DNA from: JAFDZV01 sp035549015 | Lineage (GTDB): Bacteria > Bacteroidota > Ignavibacteria > OLB7 | Length of the DNA stretch: 64,000 bases | Direction: 5' to 3' | NCBI GenBank assembly: GCA_035549015.1 | Contig: DASZRW010000147.1 | Coordinates: forward strand, 1-64,000 | Shown: positions 27,135 to 35,525 of the stretch, piece after piece | Position numbering within the stretch: the stretch's first letter is position 1 | Layout: each line of letters opens with the position of its first letter | Made by a program: the position numbers and the translations under genes | Notes under the pieces: generated by a model | Told to the model about the DNA's origin: nothing | Seen by the model: the letters and a program-made list of their open reading frames with translations, nothing else | Databases searched by the model: none

Positions 27135-28193
27135 ATGGATGATGCATCGTCGGTTCGGAGGATCAAGACCAAGTTCCCCGGCATCAGCTCGAAGGCATGG
27201 GAGCACCCGGCGGACCGCGCCGCACTGACGGCCGTGCGCAAGGTGCCCGGCCTGGATACATTGCTGCAGAAGCTCATCGGCATTACAACCGAACGATCGC
27301 TCAGACTGATCACGCTCGCTTCGGCCGTTCGCGTTTCCACCAACCAGTTCCCGCGGCTCAACCGGCTGCATCGCGAGGCCTGCGATCTTCTGGACATGCA
27401 GGAGGTTCCGGAACTCTACGTCTCGCAGAGCCCCTTCCTCAATGCAGGCGCGATCGGCGTGGAGAAGCCGTTCATCGTTCTCAACTCCTCCATCGTGGAT
27501 GGGATGACCGATGACGAGATTCTCGCCATCGTCGGCCACGAGTTGGGACACTGCATGAGCGGGCACGTGCTTTACAAGACGTTGCTGCAGCTATTGATCA
27601 AGTTCTCCGTTGCCGCCTTCAGCGTGCCGCTGGGAGGCGCCTCCATCCTCGCGGTCATCATCGCGTTGAAGGAGTGGGACCGCAAGAGCGAGCTGAGCGC
27701 CGATCGTGCAGGCCTTCTGGTTGTACAGGATCCGCAGGTGTATTACAACGTGCTGATGAAGCTCGCCGGCGGCCCCCGCACGTCGGAGATGGATATCAAC
27801 GAGTTCTTCCTTCAGGCCGCGGACTACGAAGGCTCGCCGAGCGTTCTGGACAGCATGCACAAGCTGCTGAATCTCGTTGGCCAGAGCCATCCCTTCCCGG
27901 TGCTCCGCCTTACGGAGCTCAAGACCTGGGTGGACAGCGGCGCCTACGCCAGGATCCTCACCGGCGATTATCTCGGGCGGGACAACGACTCGAAGGATGA
28001 CACGATGAACAACTTCCGCGAGGCGGCCCGCAACTATCGCGAGGACTTCAACAACTCCAGGGACCCGCTCGCCGATACGCTGCGCAACGCAATGGAGACG
28101 GCGGACTCCGTTCGTGCGAAGGCGAAGGAGGCGTTCAACTCCTTCTTCAACGGCGGCGGCAACCCATCGAACGGCAACGACGATTCCAAGTAA
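27135..28193 (+). CDS. M48-family metalloprotease
   Basis: A 352-residue zinc peptidase of the HtpX/Ste24-like M48 family. The active site HELGH is at 135-139 (zinc ligands His135 and His139, catalytic Glu136), and the third ligand Glu186 is in SELSADRAG. Two hydrophobic stretches next to the active site (LLQLLIKFSVAAFSVPLGGA, SILAVIIAL) suggest membrane association, but there is no N-terminal helix pair as in HtpX. The C-terminal 100 residues are hydrophilic (NNFREAARNYREDFNNS) and may be a substrate or partner region. A clear terminator follows. Role is probably protein quality control. Confidence 0.9.
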   Translation: MDDASSVRRIKTKFPGISSKAWEHPADRAALTAVRKVPGLDTLLQKLIGITTERSLRLITLASAVRVSTNQFPRLNRLHREACDLLDMQEVPELYVSQSPFLNAGAIGVEKPFIVLNSSIVDGMTDDEILAIVGHELGHCMSGHVLYKTLLQLLIKFSVAAFSVPLGGASILAVIIALKEWDRKSELSADRAGLLVVQDPQVYYNVLMKLAGGPRTSEMDINEFFLQAADYEGSPSVLDSMHKLLNLVGQSHPFPVLRLTELKTWVDSGAYARILTGDYLGRDNDSKDDTMNNFREAARNYREDFNNSRDPLADTLRNAMETADSVRAKAKEAFNSFFNGGGNPSNGNDDSK

Positions 28194-28258
28194 TACCAGA
28201 TGCACCGCAGGGGTGCCGGCATTCCGGTAACCCCGAACGCTGACATTCTGGAGCCAGC

Positions 28259-28296
28259 GGCCCGGAGGGGACAGGTCCTCCGGGCCGAAATTATTT
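28259..28296 (+). terminator. Rho-independent terminator after the M48 protease gene
   Basis: A 10-bp perfect stem (28259-28268 with 28277-28286), 8-base loop and a following GAAATTATTT stretch make a convincing intrinsic terminator 66 bases past the stop. Confidence 0.75.
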
Positions 28297-28446
28297 ACGG
28301 ACATCCGTGCGGCCGCAGGTATGATACGTCCGCGCGGATACGCCTCCTATGCCGACCGAGCATGCCGGGAGTCCGGCAGGGGGATGAAACGATGCCATCG
28401 ATCGGTAATCCATTGTCAGGCCGTCAGCGGCTATCCCCCTGTTCCC

Positions 28447-28454
28447 TATTTTCG
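28447..28454 (+). promoter_or_regulatory. Candidate -7 element very close to the aminotransferase start
   Basis: TATTTTCG resembles TAnnTTTG and ends only four bases before the ATG at 28459. If real, the mRNA would be almost leaderless. No TTG at the -33 distance was found. Confidence 0.25.
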
Positions 28455-28458
28455 CCAC

Positions 28459-29625
28459 ATGTCCAACGATCTTCGCTCGTTCTTTCTGCTCCGCCCCGAT
28501 GTGGCGTTCCTGAATCACGGATCATTCGGTGCCTGCCCGCGCCCGGTGTTCGAGGAGAACATCCGATGGCAGCGCGAGCTGGAGGATGAGCCGGTGGAGT
28601 TCTTCGCACGCCGTCTGCCGCAGCTGCTGCGCGATGCGATGGGAGAACTTGCCCGGTTCATCGGATGCGATCCGCTCGATGTGGTGCACGTCACCAACGC
28701 CACCATCGGCGTGAACATCGTTGCGCGTTCGCTTCGCCTTGGCCCCGGAGACGAAGTGCTCGCAACCGATCACGAGTACGGCGCATGCAGCCGCACGTGG
28801 CGCTTCCTGGCGGGGAAGAACGGCTTCACCTATCGTGCCGCACATGTCCCGATCCCGGTGACCACGCACGCGGAGTTCCTGGAGAACTTCTTCGCACAGG
28901 TGACTCCCGCCACACGCGTGATCTTCATCAGCCATATCACCTCGCCAACTGCGCTCACCATCCCGGTGCGCCAGATCTGCGAGTTCGCTCGCGAGCGAGG
29001 CATCATCACCCTCATCGACGGGGCACATGGCCCCGGACAGATCCCGCTGAATCTCGAGGCGCTGGGGGCGGACTTCTACACCGGCAATCTTCACAAGTGG
29101 CTCTGCTCGCCGAAGGGCTCCGCGTTTCTCCATGCACGCCGCGAAATGCAGCCGCTGCTGGAACCGCTGGTTGTGAGTTGGGGATGGGAGGCGGTGATTC
29201 CCGGGAGCTCCACGTTCGTCGATCATCACGAGATGTGGGGGACGCGCGATCTGAGCCCCGCACTCTCCGTGCCGGCGGCGATCCGCTTCCAGCAGGAGCA
29301 CGAATGGGACGGCGTGCGAGCCCGGTGTCACGAGCTTGTACGCGAGGCACGCGAGGCGCTCTCCATGGAATTCGGATTTGTGCCCGTTGCGCCCGATGAC
29401 GATGCATGGTTCGCGCAGATGAGCTCGTTCCTCATCCCGGACGGGATCGATGCAGCCGCGCTCCAGGAACGGTTGTTCAACGAGCACCTGGTTGAGATCC
29501 CGGTATTCCCCTGGTTCAACGGCCGCAGCCTTGTCAGAATATCCGTTCAGGGATACAACACTGCGGCCGATGTCGAGCGCCTCTGCACGGGGATCCGTGC
29601 GATCACCTCGCGAAGCACCGGCTAG
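28459..29625 (+). CDS. Aminotransferase class V (isopenicillin-N-epimerase-like)
   Basis: A 388-residue PLP enzyme. The N-terminal LLRPDVAFLNHGSFGACPRP is typical of the CefD/NifS-like class V group. The PLP aspartate is in LIDGAHGPGQIPL, and the Schiff-base lysine is in YTGNLHKWLCSPKGSAFL. The C-terminal half includes HHEMWGTRDLSPALSVPAAI, the hallmark of the epimerase-like subgroup. Such proteins are often annotated as isopenicillin N epimerase, but in most bacteria they act on other amino acids or cysteine derivatives, so the exact reaction is unknown. The ATG at 28459 was chosen because upstream in-frame codons give a Cys/Arg-rich non-conserved stretch. Confidence 0.9.
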   Translation: MSNDLRSFFLLRPDVAFLNHGSFGACPRPVFEENIRWQRELEDEPVEFFARRLPQLLRDAMGELARFIGCDPLDVVHVTNATIGVNIVARSLRLGPGDEVLATDHEYGACSRTWRFLAGKNGFTYRAAHVPIPVTTHAEFLENFFAQVTPATRVIFISHITSPTALTIPVRQICEFARERGIITLIDGAHGPGQIPLNLEALGADFYTGNLHKWLCSPKGSAFLHARREMQPLLEPLVVSWGWEAVIPGSSTFVDHHEMWGTRDLSPALSVPAAIRFQQEHEWDGVRARCHELVREAREALSMEFGFVPVAPDDDAWFAQMSSFLIPDGIDAAALQERLFNEHLVEIPVFPWFNGRSLVRISVQGYNTAADVERLCTGIRAITSRSTG

Positions 29626-30229
29626 ACACTCCCTGCGCATCCGTTCCGAGCCGCGCGAACGAAGGCAGAGCATGATGCCGGACGCTGATTCCGGTTGAGC
29701 GTTCAGCCGCCGTTCCGGCGGCATGCGTTGCGTTCCGGCGCAGGTGCCCTTCGCGCAATGCGTCCGCGCCGCCATCACGCAGGCACACCCCCCGCCGCAA
29801 CACCCCATGAACACTGGGTTTGCGGCCGGCAGTGCACGCACCGCCACGCCGTACGCCACCACCCGATCGCACACACGATCTGATAAACCGTTCGAAACTC
29901 GCGGCCCAAAAAGTACCCGTGAGGGTACTTTCTTGATAGGGGGTGAAAATGTGAAGTTGTTTGCCCGGTACGGGTGTCGCATTGATCCCTCATGCGCAAT
30001 GGTTCCTGGTCCCGAACAAGCGGAAGTCTAGCTCTTCTGATCAGTGTGGTCCGTTGATTATGTGCAGTCCCAAAGGGTGACATGCGGGCCCCGTCTCTCC
30101 TGCAATAAAGGCACCGTGAGCAACCGATTGAACTGGCCACCGCTGGCGTCCGCGGCCTGCTATTACATCTATTCCGTGATCTGTTCGGACCTTCGAGAGG
30201 TTCCGGCGTTTGTTCACGCGTTCCACTCT
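29626..30229. other. Long intergenic region with a palindrome
   Basis: No gene is supported in these 604 bases. The part from 29881 is noticeably more AT-rich than its surroundings and includes the perfect palindrome at 29910-29931. It probably holds the promoter of the LuxR-type regulator gene. Confidence 0.6.
29910..29931. promoter_or_regulatory. Perfect 9-bp palindrome with GTGA loop
   Basis: AAAGTACCC pairs with GGGTACTTT around a GTGA spacer, and the right arm runs into TTTCTTGAT. It could be an operator for the regulator encoded 300 bases downstream, or an intrinsic terminator or attenuator with a modest T tract. Symmetry and position make both readings possible. Confidence 0.45.
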
Positions 30230-31027
30230 ATGCCGCGTCATCGCAAGCACAACCCCGGCATGCACGGACACGACGATCCGGGCGGTTCATACGCACATGG
30301 ACCGAAGGGTCGTGACCGTCATCCCAATGCCATCACGCTCCTTCCCGATTCTCTGCTCCGCTTCCTCAACGCACTTCCGCTGACGGGAGACCCGATGGAG
30401 TGGGTCCGCCGCTTCACGGATGAGTTGACGGCGCTCTTCGCAGATGTCGACCGGGTTGCCGTGAGAATAAATCTGAATTGCCGCCTCCACACTCCGCCAC
30501 GCCGCGGAGCCAAGTCGCGCGCCACTCAGAGCGAAATCCATGTGGATGCCCATCCCGACCCTCACATACTTTCGTGGCCGCCGTTCGACGACGCTCACTA
30601 CCACGAGCCGATGGTGTTCCACTTCTCGCATGCAGGCGACGATCTCGGCACGATCACCCTGCTGCGCGAACGCAGGAAGCAGCTCACATCCGAGGAGACA
30701 CGCAGTGTGATGATCGGCATGGAAACCTTCCTCACCTTCATGCTCACCGATCTCGTGGCACGCCATTCATCCGCACGCCCCGTGGGACGCGTGTTCCAGG
30801 ATGTGCTTCATGCGATTGCACGGAAAACCGGCATGACCAGTCGCGAACTGGAGGTGCTGACACTCCACGTGTTCGGACGCAAGTACGATGAGATCGCACG
30901 GCGACTCTATATCTCCATCGACACCGTCAAGAAACATGTGAAGAAGATCCATCGCAAAACCGGCGCTCGAAGCGCCACCGAACTCTTTGCACGGTACTTC
31001 GCACCGATGATCGAAGGCGACGAGTAG
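30230..31027 (+). CDS. LuxR-family transcriptional regulator
   Basis: A 265-residue regulator. The C-terminal GerE/LuxR helix-turn-helix spans about residues 200-258: GMTSRELEVLTLHVFGRKYD, then EIARRLYISIDTVKKHVKKI, then HRKTGARSATELFARYF. The N-terminal 190 residues show no receiver domain. The segment from about 45 to 175 has weak GAF/PAS-like character (PMVFHFSHAGDDLGTITLLR) and may bind a ligand. The region RHRKHNPGMHGHDDPGG near the N-terminus is His-rich. The ATG at 30230 has no Shine-Dalgarno; upstream codons to 30044 are open but unlikely. Target genes unknown; the palindrome at 29910 is a candidate. Confidence 0.85.
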   Translation: MPRHRKHNPGMHGHDDPGGSYAHGPKGRDRHPNAITLLPDSLLRFLNALPLTGDPMEWVRRFTDELTALFADVDRVAVRINLNCRLHTPPRRGAKSRATQSEIHVDAHPDPHILSWPPFDDAHYHEPMVFHFSHAGDDLGTITLLRERRKQLTSEETRSVMIGMETFLTFMLTDLVARHSSARPVGRVFQDVLHAIARKTGMTSRELEVLTLHVFGRKYDEIARRLYISIDTVKKHVKKIHRKTGARSATELFARYFAPMIEGDE

Positions 31028-31125
31028 GCGCTCCGGCATGCGCGCACTGCACCGGACCGCCGCGTGCGCCCGGCCCTGCGCCGCTGCACATCCGCACCGG
31101 CCCGTACGCACGAGAGACAGGTGCA

Positions 31126-31201
31126 TCAGTAGTCGCTGCGCGTAACGCTCAGTGCAAGGTGATTCAGTAGTCGCTGCGCGTAACACTCAGTGCAAGGTGA
31201 T
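31126..31201. repeat. 38-bp tandem duplication of a gene's 3' end
   Basis: Units 31126-31163 and 31164-31201 differ at a single base. The second unit is the last 12 codons, including the TGA stop, of the minus-strand transglutaminase-like gene; the first lies just after its stop. The near-identity suggests a recent event. Confidence 0.9.
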
Positions 31202-32492
31202 GCGGATCGCTGCTCACGCGTGCAATCGTCATCACGCGATCTTCGATCTTCCCATCGCCGTTGAGATCGTAGTTCACGGCCAGTTCGTTCGCCTGGCCAC
31301 GCACCACCCAGCCGGCAATGTAGTTGTAGAACTCGTCGAGCGAGGAATAGGTGCGGCCGTAACTGGGATCGTAGTACATGCCGTCCAGGAAGACGACACT
31401 GTGATCGCGGAAGAGCGCAACGGGGTCCGGCTCACCCTGGGCGGGGAGGCCGGGCCGGCTGTAGACATCGGGGCCGATGAGGTCGAACGTGAAGTGCGGA
31501 TCGAACGCCGCAACGTATGGGAAATCGGGGCAGACCTCCGCTCCGGACGCGTTTCCGAACTGACAGTTCTTCATCAGCATCCCATCAACCGGTCCGTAGG
31601 CCGTTGCCGCAGGCGCCGTGAGAAGCACGTAGCAATTGTGCCGCGTGATGCCGTGCACACGCAAGAGATCGATCAGCAGGTGCGCCCAGGCATAGCACAC
31701 ACCGGACTTCGTGAAGAGCAGCCCGGCCGTTGTGGCCTGCGGATCGACCCTCTTGTGACGATAGAACGCGAGCGTATCGCCCGATACGGTCCGAACCACG
31801 CAATCCCTGAAATCCTGCCACACGTCGCTGATCACCTCCGCCTCCGTCGTAGCGCCGTTGGCATCGCGGCAGGAGATTGCCAGAAGCGATTCGATGCAGG
31901 CATATCCAACCTCGGGCTGTTCCTCCACCGGCCGCGCAAGCGTTACGTAGATGGTGTTGCGCGAGAGGGCACGGCATGCCCATGTTGCTCCGCCGTCCGT
32001 CGAGGTCTCCCACTGCACGGTAAACGGTTCGTAGGTGCAGACCATGGACGGTTCGAAGGAGCGGAGCGCCTGCCGTGCGGGATACAGAAGCGTTGCAACG
32101 GTTCCGTTGAATGCAGGCTTCACGGCGACCGCCGGAAAACTCAGATCGTCCGGCCCGATTCCTCGCAGCATCATCGGCTGTCGCGCGGCTGCAGCAGGAA
32201 GCTCGATGGTGACGCTGAGCACCGGCACGCTTCCGCTTACGTATGCCACCGAGAGATTCCTCCCTCCGCGACTCCAGCGTGGTTCTATTTCCGAGAAGGG
32301 AACCTCCGGCGTGGGATCGGGCCGCAGCAGAATGCGGCCGCTCCCCGAGAACTCCATTCGTACGATCTCGGCGTCGTTGTCTGTGTTGCCGGCCGTTGCC
32401 GGAACTGCATTCGCGGCAACAATCAGCAGAAGCAGAGAGAGTGATACGGATATCAGTGGACGTTGTGCGGCATACCAACGAACTGTGCGCAT
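31164..32492 (-). CDS. Secreted transglutaminase-like protein (paralog 1)
   Basis: A 442-residue exported protein with signal peptide (LISVSLSLLLLIVAANAVPA). Its N-terminal half is beta-rich and begins with MEFSGSGRILLRPDPTPEV. The C-terminal half has a papain/transglutaminase-like pattern: Cys266 in SGVCYAWAHLLIDLLRVHG, His364 in FRDHSVVFLDG and Asp375 in MYYDPSYGRTY, in the right order and spacing. An EF-hand-like loop DLNGDGKIED (409-418) lies near the C-terminus. I infer a cysteine-type hydrolase or cross-linking fold; no named family comes to mind. It is a tandem paralog of the next gene upstream and shares domain order throughout. Its last codons are duplicated downstream. Confidence 0.75.
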   Translation of the reverse strand: MRTVRWYAAQRPLISVSLSLLLLIVAANAVPATAGNTDNDAEIVRMEFSGSGRILLRPDPTPEVPFSEIEPRWSRGGRNLSVAYVSGSVPVLSVTIELPAAAARQPMMLRGIGPDDLSFPAVAVKPAFNGTVATLLYPARQALRSFEPSMVCTYEPFTVQWETSTDGGATWACRALSRNTIYVTLARPVEEQPEVGYACIESLLAISCRDANGATTEAEVISDVWQDFRDCVVRTVSGDTLAFYRHKRVDPQATTAGLLFTKSGVCYAWAHLLIDLLRVHGITRHNCYVLLTAPAATAYGPVDGMLMKNCQFGNASGAEVCPDFPYVAAFDPHFTFDLIGPDVYSRPGLPAQGEPDPVALFRDHSVVFLDGMYYDPSYGRTYSSLDEFYNYIAGWVVRGQANELAVNYDLNGDGKIEDRVMTIARVSSDPHHLALSVTRSDY

Positions 32493-32817
32493 GGTTAGGG
32501 ATGATTGCGCGGAAGGACCGCATGGTGTGCGCGTTCCGATGAGGGAAGTGCAGCCGGCGGCATACGATGCCGCATTGGATCATGACCGGAGGCGACACGG
32601 CGAAACGCGGAGGCAATGCCGGGAGATACGACGCAGGGAGAAGAGGCGGTCCGCGCCGGGAGCGATGATCCCGGGATGCGCGGCCGGTATATGGACGCGA
32701 CGGCGATGAGCCGCTCCGCGAATCACGTCAGCCTGACGAGGAGCCGTGCAGCCGGCCTGCCGCCTGCGTTTGCGGCCGGCAGTATTCGCTCTCACGAGCA
32801 GCCTGAGGAAGGGGAAA
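32493..32817. other. Intergenic spacer between tandem paralogs
   Basis: These 325 bases separate the two transglutaminase-like genes. I find no open frame worth calling and no strong hairpin. Length and absence of structure suggest that paralog 1 may have its own promoter here. Confidence 0.5.
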
Positions 32818-34131
32818 TCAGTAGTCCTGGCGCGTCACGTTCAACGCCAGACGATGGGGATTGTTGCTTACACGACCAACGGTGACATCGGTGTTGTCGA
32901 TCGTTCCGTCACCATTCAAATCGAACTTCATCGCCATTTCGTTTCCGCGCCCGAGCACAACCCAGCCGGCGATCACATTGTAGAACTCGTCGATGGAGGC
33001 GTAGGTACGGCCGTAGCTGGGATCGTAGTACACGCCGTCCAGGCAGACGAGCGCATGGTTGCGGAACAGTGAAACCGGATCGGGTTCACCCTGCGCCGCA
33101 ATGCCCGGTCTGCTGAATACATCCGGACCGACAAGGTCCAGATTGGTATGCGGATCGAACGCAGCAACGTATGGATAGTCCGGACATTCCACGGTTCCGG
33201 ACGGCGTCATGAACTGGCAGTTCTGAATCAGCATGCCGACCACCGGACCGTACTGCGTGGACTCCGGTGTGCTGAGAACCACATAGCTGTTGTGCGGCTG
33301 GATGCCCTGCACGCGCAACAGGTCGATCAGTAGATGAGCCCATGCGAAGCAGATGCCTGTTTTCGTGAAGATCAATCCACCCGTCGTGGTTTCCGGTGCG
33401 GCATTCTTGTGCCTGTAGAACGCGAGCGTATCACCGGAGAGCAGCCGTACGGAACGGTCGGCGAATTGTGTCCAGATGCCTTTGATGATGGCGGAGTCCG
33501 ACGCAGCCCCGCTCGCGTTGCGGCACGACATGGCGAACAACGACTCGAAGAAGGCATAGCCAGTCTCCGGGGCCTCGCGCACCGGCGAGGAGCGGGTGAT
33601 ATAGAGCGTGCAGCGGGATTCGGCCTGCGCCTTCCAATGGGCACCGCCGTCGACCGATGTTTCCCAACTGATGGTAAACGGCTCGTACGAACAGATGGCG
33701 CCGGGTTGAAACGGACGCGATGCGGAATGAGGTGGATAGACCAGCGTTGCATGCGTGCCCGCAACGCTGGGCGCAACCGGCGTTGGCGGGAAGTCGATCC
33801 CATCGGGCCCGACGCCGCGTACTATGGTGGTTGCAGAGAGATTCTGGCCCGGTACGTCGAGCGTTATGCCAACTACGGGAATGGTGCCGCTGACGTATGC
33901 CACGGCAAGCATCGGCTGGCCTTCCTTCCAGTGCGGCTCGATCTCCGTGAACGGTTTCTCCACGGTGGGATCCGGGCGCAGCGGAATGCGCCCGCTTCCG
34001 GAGAAGTCCATCCGCGTGACGGTGCCGGTGCGATCGGAGCCGGCCGCCACGGCGGTTGCTGGACCGAACAACATCACTGCTGTCGTGCAGAGGAGGAGAA
34101 CGGCATTGAGTAGCGTTCGCACGGGATGCAT
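32818..34131 (-). CDS. Secreted transglutaminase-like protein (paralog 2)
   Basis: A 437-residue paralog of the neighbouring protein, with signal peptide (LLNAVLLLCTTAVMLFGPAT). Same layout: MDFSGSGRIPLRPDPTVEKP at the mature N-terminus, Cys261 in KTGICFAWAHLLIDLLRVQG, His359 in FRNHALVCLDG, Asp370 in VYYDPSYGRTY. The C-terminal loop DLNGDGTIDNTD (404-415) is a complete dockerin/EF-hand-type calcium loop, better preserved than in paralog 1. Conservation of the Cys-His-Asp trio in both copies supports enzymatic activity. Cell-surface or secreted location is inferred from the signal peptide; no sorting domain is visible. Confidence 0.77.
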   Translation of the reverse strand: MHPVRTLLNAVLLLCTTAVMLFGPATAVAAGSDRTGTVTRMDFSGSGRIPLRPDPTVEKPFTEIEPHWKEGQPMLAVAYVSGTIPVVGITLDVPGQNLSATTIVRGVGPDGIDFPPTPVAPSVAGTHATLVYPPHSASRPFQPGAICSYEPFTISWETSVDGGAHWKAQAESRCTLYITRSSPVREAPETGYAFFESLFAMSCRNASGAASDSAIIKGIWTQFADRSVRLLSGDTLAFYRHKNAAPETTTGGLIFTKTGICFAWAHLLIDLLRVQGIQPHNSYVVLSTPESTQYGPVVGMLIQNCQFMTPSGTVECPDYPYVAAFDPHTNLDLVGPDVFSRPGIAAQGEPDPVSLFRNHALVCLDGVYYDPSYGRTYASIDEFYNVIAGWVVLGRGNEMAMKFDLNGDGTIDNTDVTVGRVSNNPHRLALNVTRQDY

Positions 34132-34470
34132 AACGGCAAAGGGATGAGTCGGGGGTTGCCGCGCTGCTTTGGCGTCACATCATCGTTTCGGAATCTGCAT
34201 GCGGAGACGTTGGCCGCCACGTGATGCGGAACTCACCAACCCGGCACGGCGCCGGACGCCAACGCACAGAAGCCTCGCGTTGGGACCGGGGGATCGCAAC
34301 GGAGGCGGAGCAATGTGGACGCCACGGCGTCCGGCTCAGCGAGTAAGCCGAATACCACTGCGCATTACGTACTTGACACAATAGATTCCCAGGCATCACA
34401 CCAACGGCGGTGATTGCGAAAAATAGTTCGCGCCTCTTCGATTCCGGCCCCGAAGCCTCACAAATACGGA

Positions 34471-34503
34471 CGCCCGGGCTCTCCGGCGGAGAATGCCCGG
34501 GCG
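34471..34503. other. Long interrupted hairpin
   Basis: Outer arms CGCCCGGGC (34471-34479) and GCCCGGGCG (34495-34503) enclose an inner TCTCC/GGAGA stem with a GGC loop and a two-base bulge. The 14-bp total stem is far more stable than chance. It is not next to a gene end, so simple termination is not obvious. Confidence 0.6.
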
Positions 34504-34655
34504 CGTACTCTTGCTCTTTCGTCCGCCGGTGATCACATGCCCTCCTGCTGCCTGCCGGTGACAGTGTTGGCGGTGACGGCATTGGCGGTGGCGGTCGGTT
34601 CCGTCGGCAGTACTACGTACAGAGGAATTGATTTCTGATAGCACACCGATCTGTT

Positions 34656-34678
34656 ATCGCGGAGTGTGACTCCGCGAT
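34656..34678. other. Perfect 10-bp hairpin
   Basis: ATCGCGGAGT (34656-34665) pairs with ACTCCGCGAT (34669-34678) around a GTG loop. It lies 190 bases beyond the stop of the minus-strand B3/B4-domain gene and could terminate it. Confidence 0.5.
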
Positions 34679-34868
34679 CGTCATCGGAAGAATGGGACCT
34701 GAGTACAACTCCGGCCCAACGTGCTCTTCAGAGCACATCAGGATACTTCTTCGCAAGGACTTAGTGTCCCCCTCCATGGCGGCGTTCCACTGCTCTCGTG
34801 GATGCACTGCCCCGCACAGACGCCCGGGTCAAACGCCCGGGTGCAACTCCATCCTCCCCGCCTCCCTC

Positions 34869-35525
34869 CTACCCGCACTCCCCGCCAAGCCGCTCCACAA
34901 TGGAGCGATACCACCGCTCCGTGCTCGCGGTATGTTCCTCGAATCCGCGCACGCCCCAGATGATGGAGAGTGTACGCGTTGTGGTTCCGCTGGTCTTCGT
35001 GCGCTGCGAATCCTTCACGGCGTTGGCACAGGGGCCCTCCGCATCGAACAGACAGAGGAGCCCGCCGAGATCGATGGACTGGCCGGAGAGGTTGAAGATG
35101 TACGATGCCCCCTCCGCTGCCACGCCTATCCTGAGCGGCCCGCGAGTACGGTCCGAATCAACCAGGCTGATCGGAAGGCCACTGTGGAGCGATACCACAT
35201 TGCACGCATCCACGGCGGCATTGATGGAGGCAAGCACCCCCTCCTCCTCCGCACGCACCAGATATTCCGACGCCGGCTTTCCCCGTCCGGTCGGCTTGTA
35301 GCCGGCATTGCGCAACATCGAGCGAACGCCCTGGCGAACCTCCTCCGTTCTCCGAACCGGAACGTCCGCGTCGGACCGCAACAGTTCCTGCAGCCATGCG
35401 GGGGAAGGAAGCCGTTCCAGCGGCACGCCGAATTGCGCAACGAAGATGGCCGCATGCAGCAGCGGATGCGGATCGATTGAGACCATGGCATGGTCCTCCC
35501 CGTTTGCATGCATCGGCCGGCTCAT
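34869..35525 (-). CDS. Free-standing B3/B4 (tRNA-synthetase editing-like) domain protein
   Basis: A 218-residue protein with the B3/B4 fold found in the beta subunit of phenylalanyl-tRNA synthetase. Motifs include KPASEYLVRAEEEGVLASIN, AAVDACNVVSLHSGLPISL and SDRTRGPLRIGVA, followed by a small hydrolase-like core (SGQSIDLGGLLCLFDAEGPC). Stand-alone members are common and are thought to edit or bind amino-acid or tRNA ligands, but none is firmly characterised to my knowledge. The ATG overlaps the mbtH stop by four bases (ATGA), so translation is coupled to mbtH. The C-terminal NAVKDSQRTKTSGTTTRTLS completes the domain. Confidence 0.85.
   Translation of the reverse strand: MSRPMHANGEDHAMVSIDPHPLLHAAIFVAQFGVPLERLPSPAWLQELLRSDADVPVRRTEEVRQGVRSMLRNAGYKPTGRGKPASEYLVRAEEEGVLASINAAVDACNVVSLHSGLPISLVDSDRTRGPLRIGVAAEGASYIFNLSGQSIDLGGLLCLFDAEGPCANAVKDSQRTKTSGTTTRTLSIIWGVRGFEEHTASTERWYRSIVERLGGECG

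Larger units (their letters stand above)
34132..34868. other. Long intergenic region with two strong hairpins
   Basis: No supported protein gene in 737 bases. Hairpins lie at 34471-34503 and 34656-34678, and a 9-bp direct repeat ACGCCCGGG occurs near 34820-34845. Open frames here are short and of poor composition. A structured RNA is possible, but I recognise none. Confidence 0.55.

Noticed and set aside
34414..34638. 74-residue plus-strand open frame with a hydrophobic end
   Set aside because: Interrupted by the strong hairpin at 34471-34503 and lacking a start site or neighbours.
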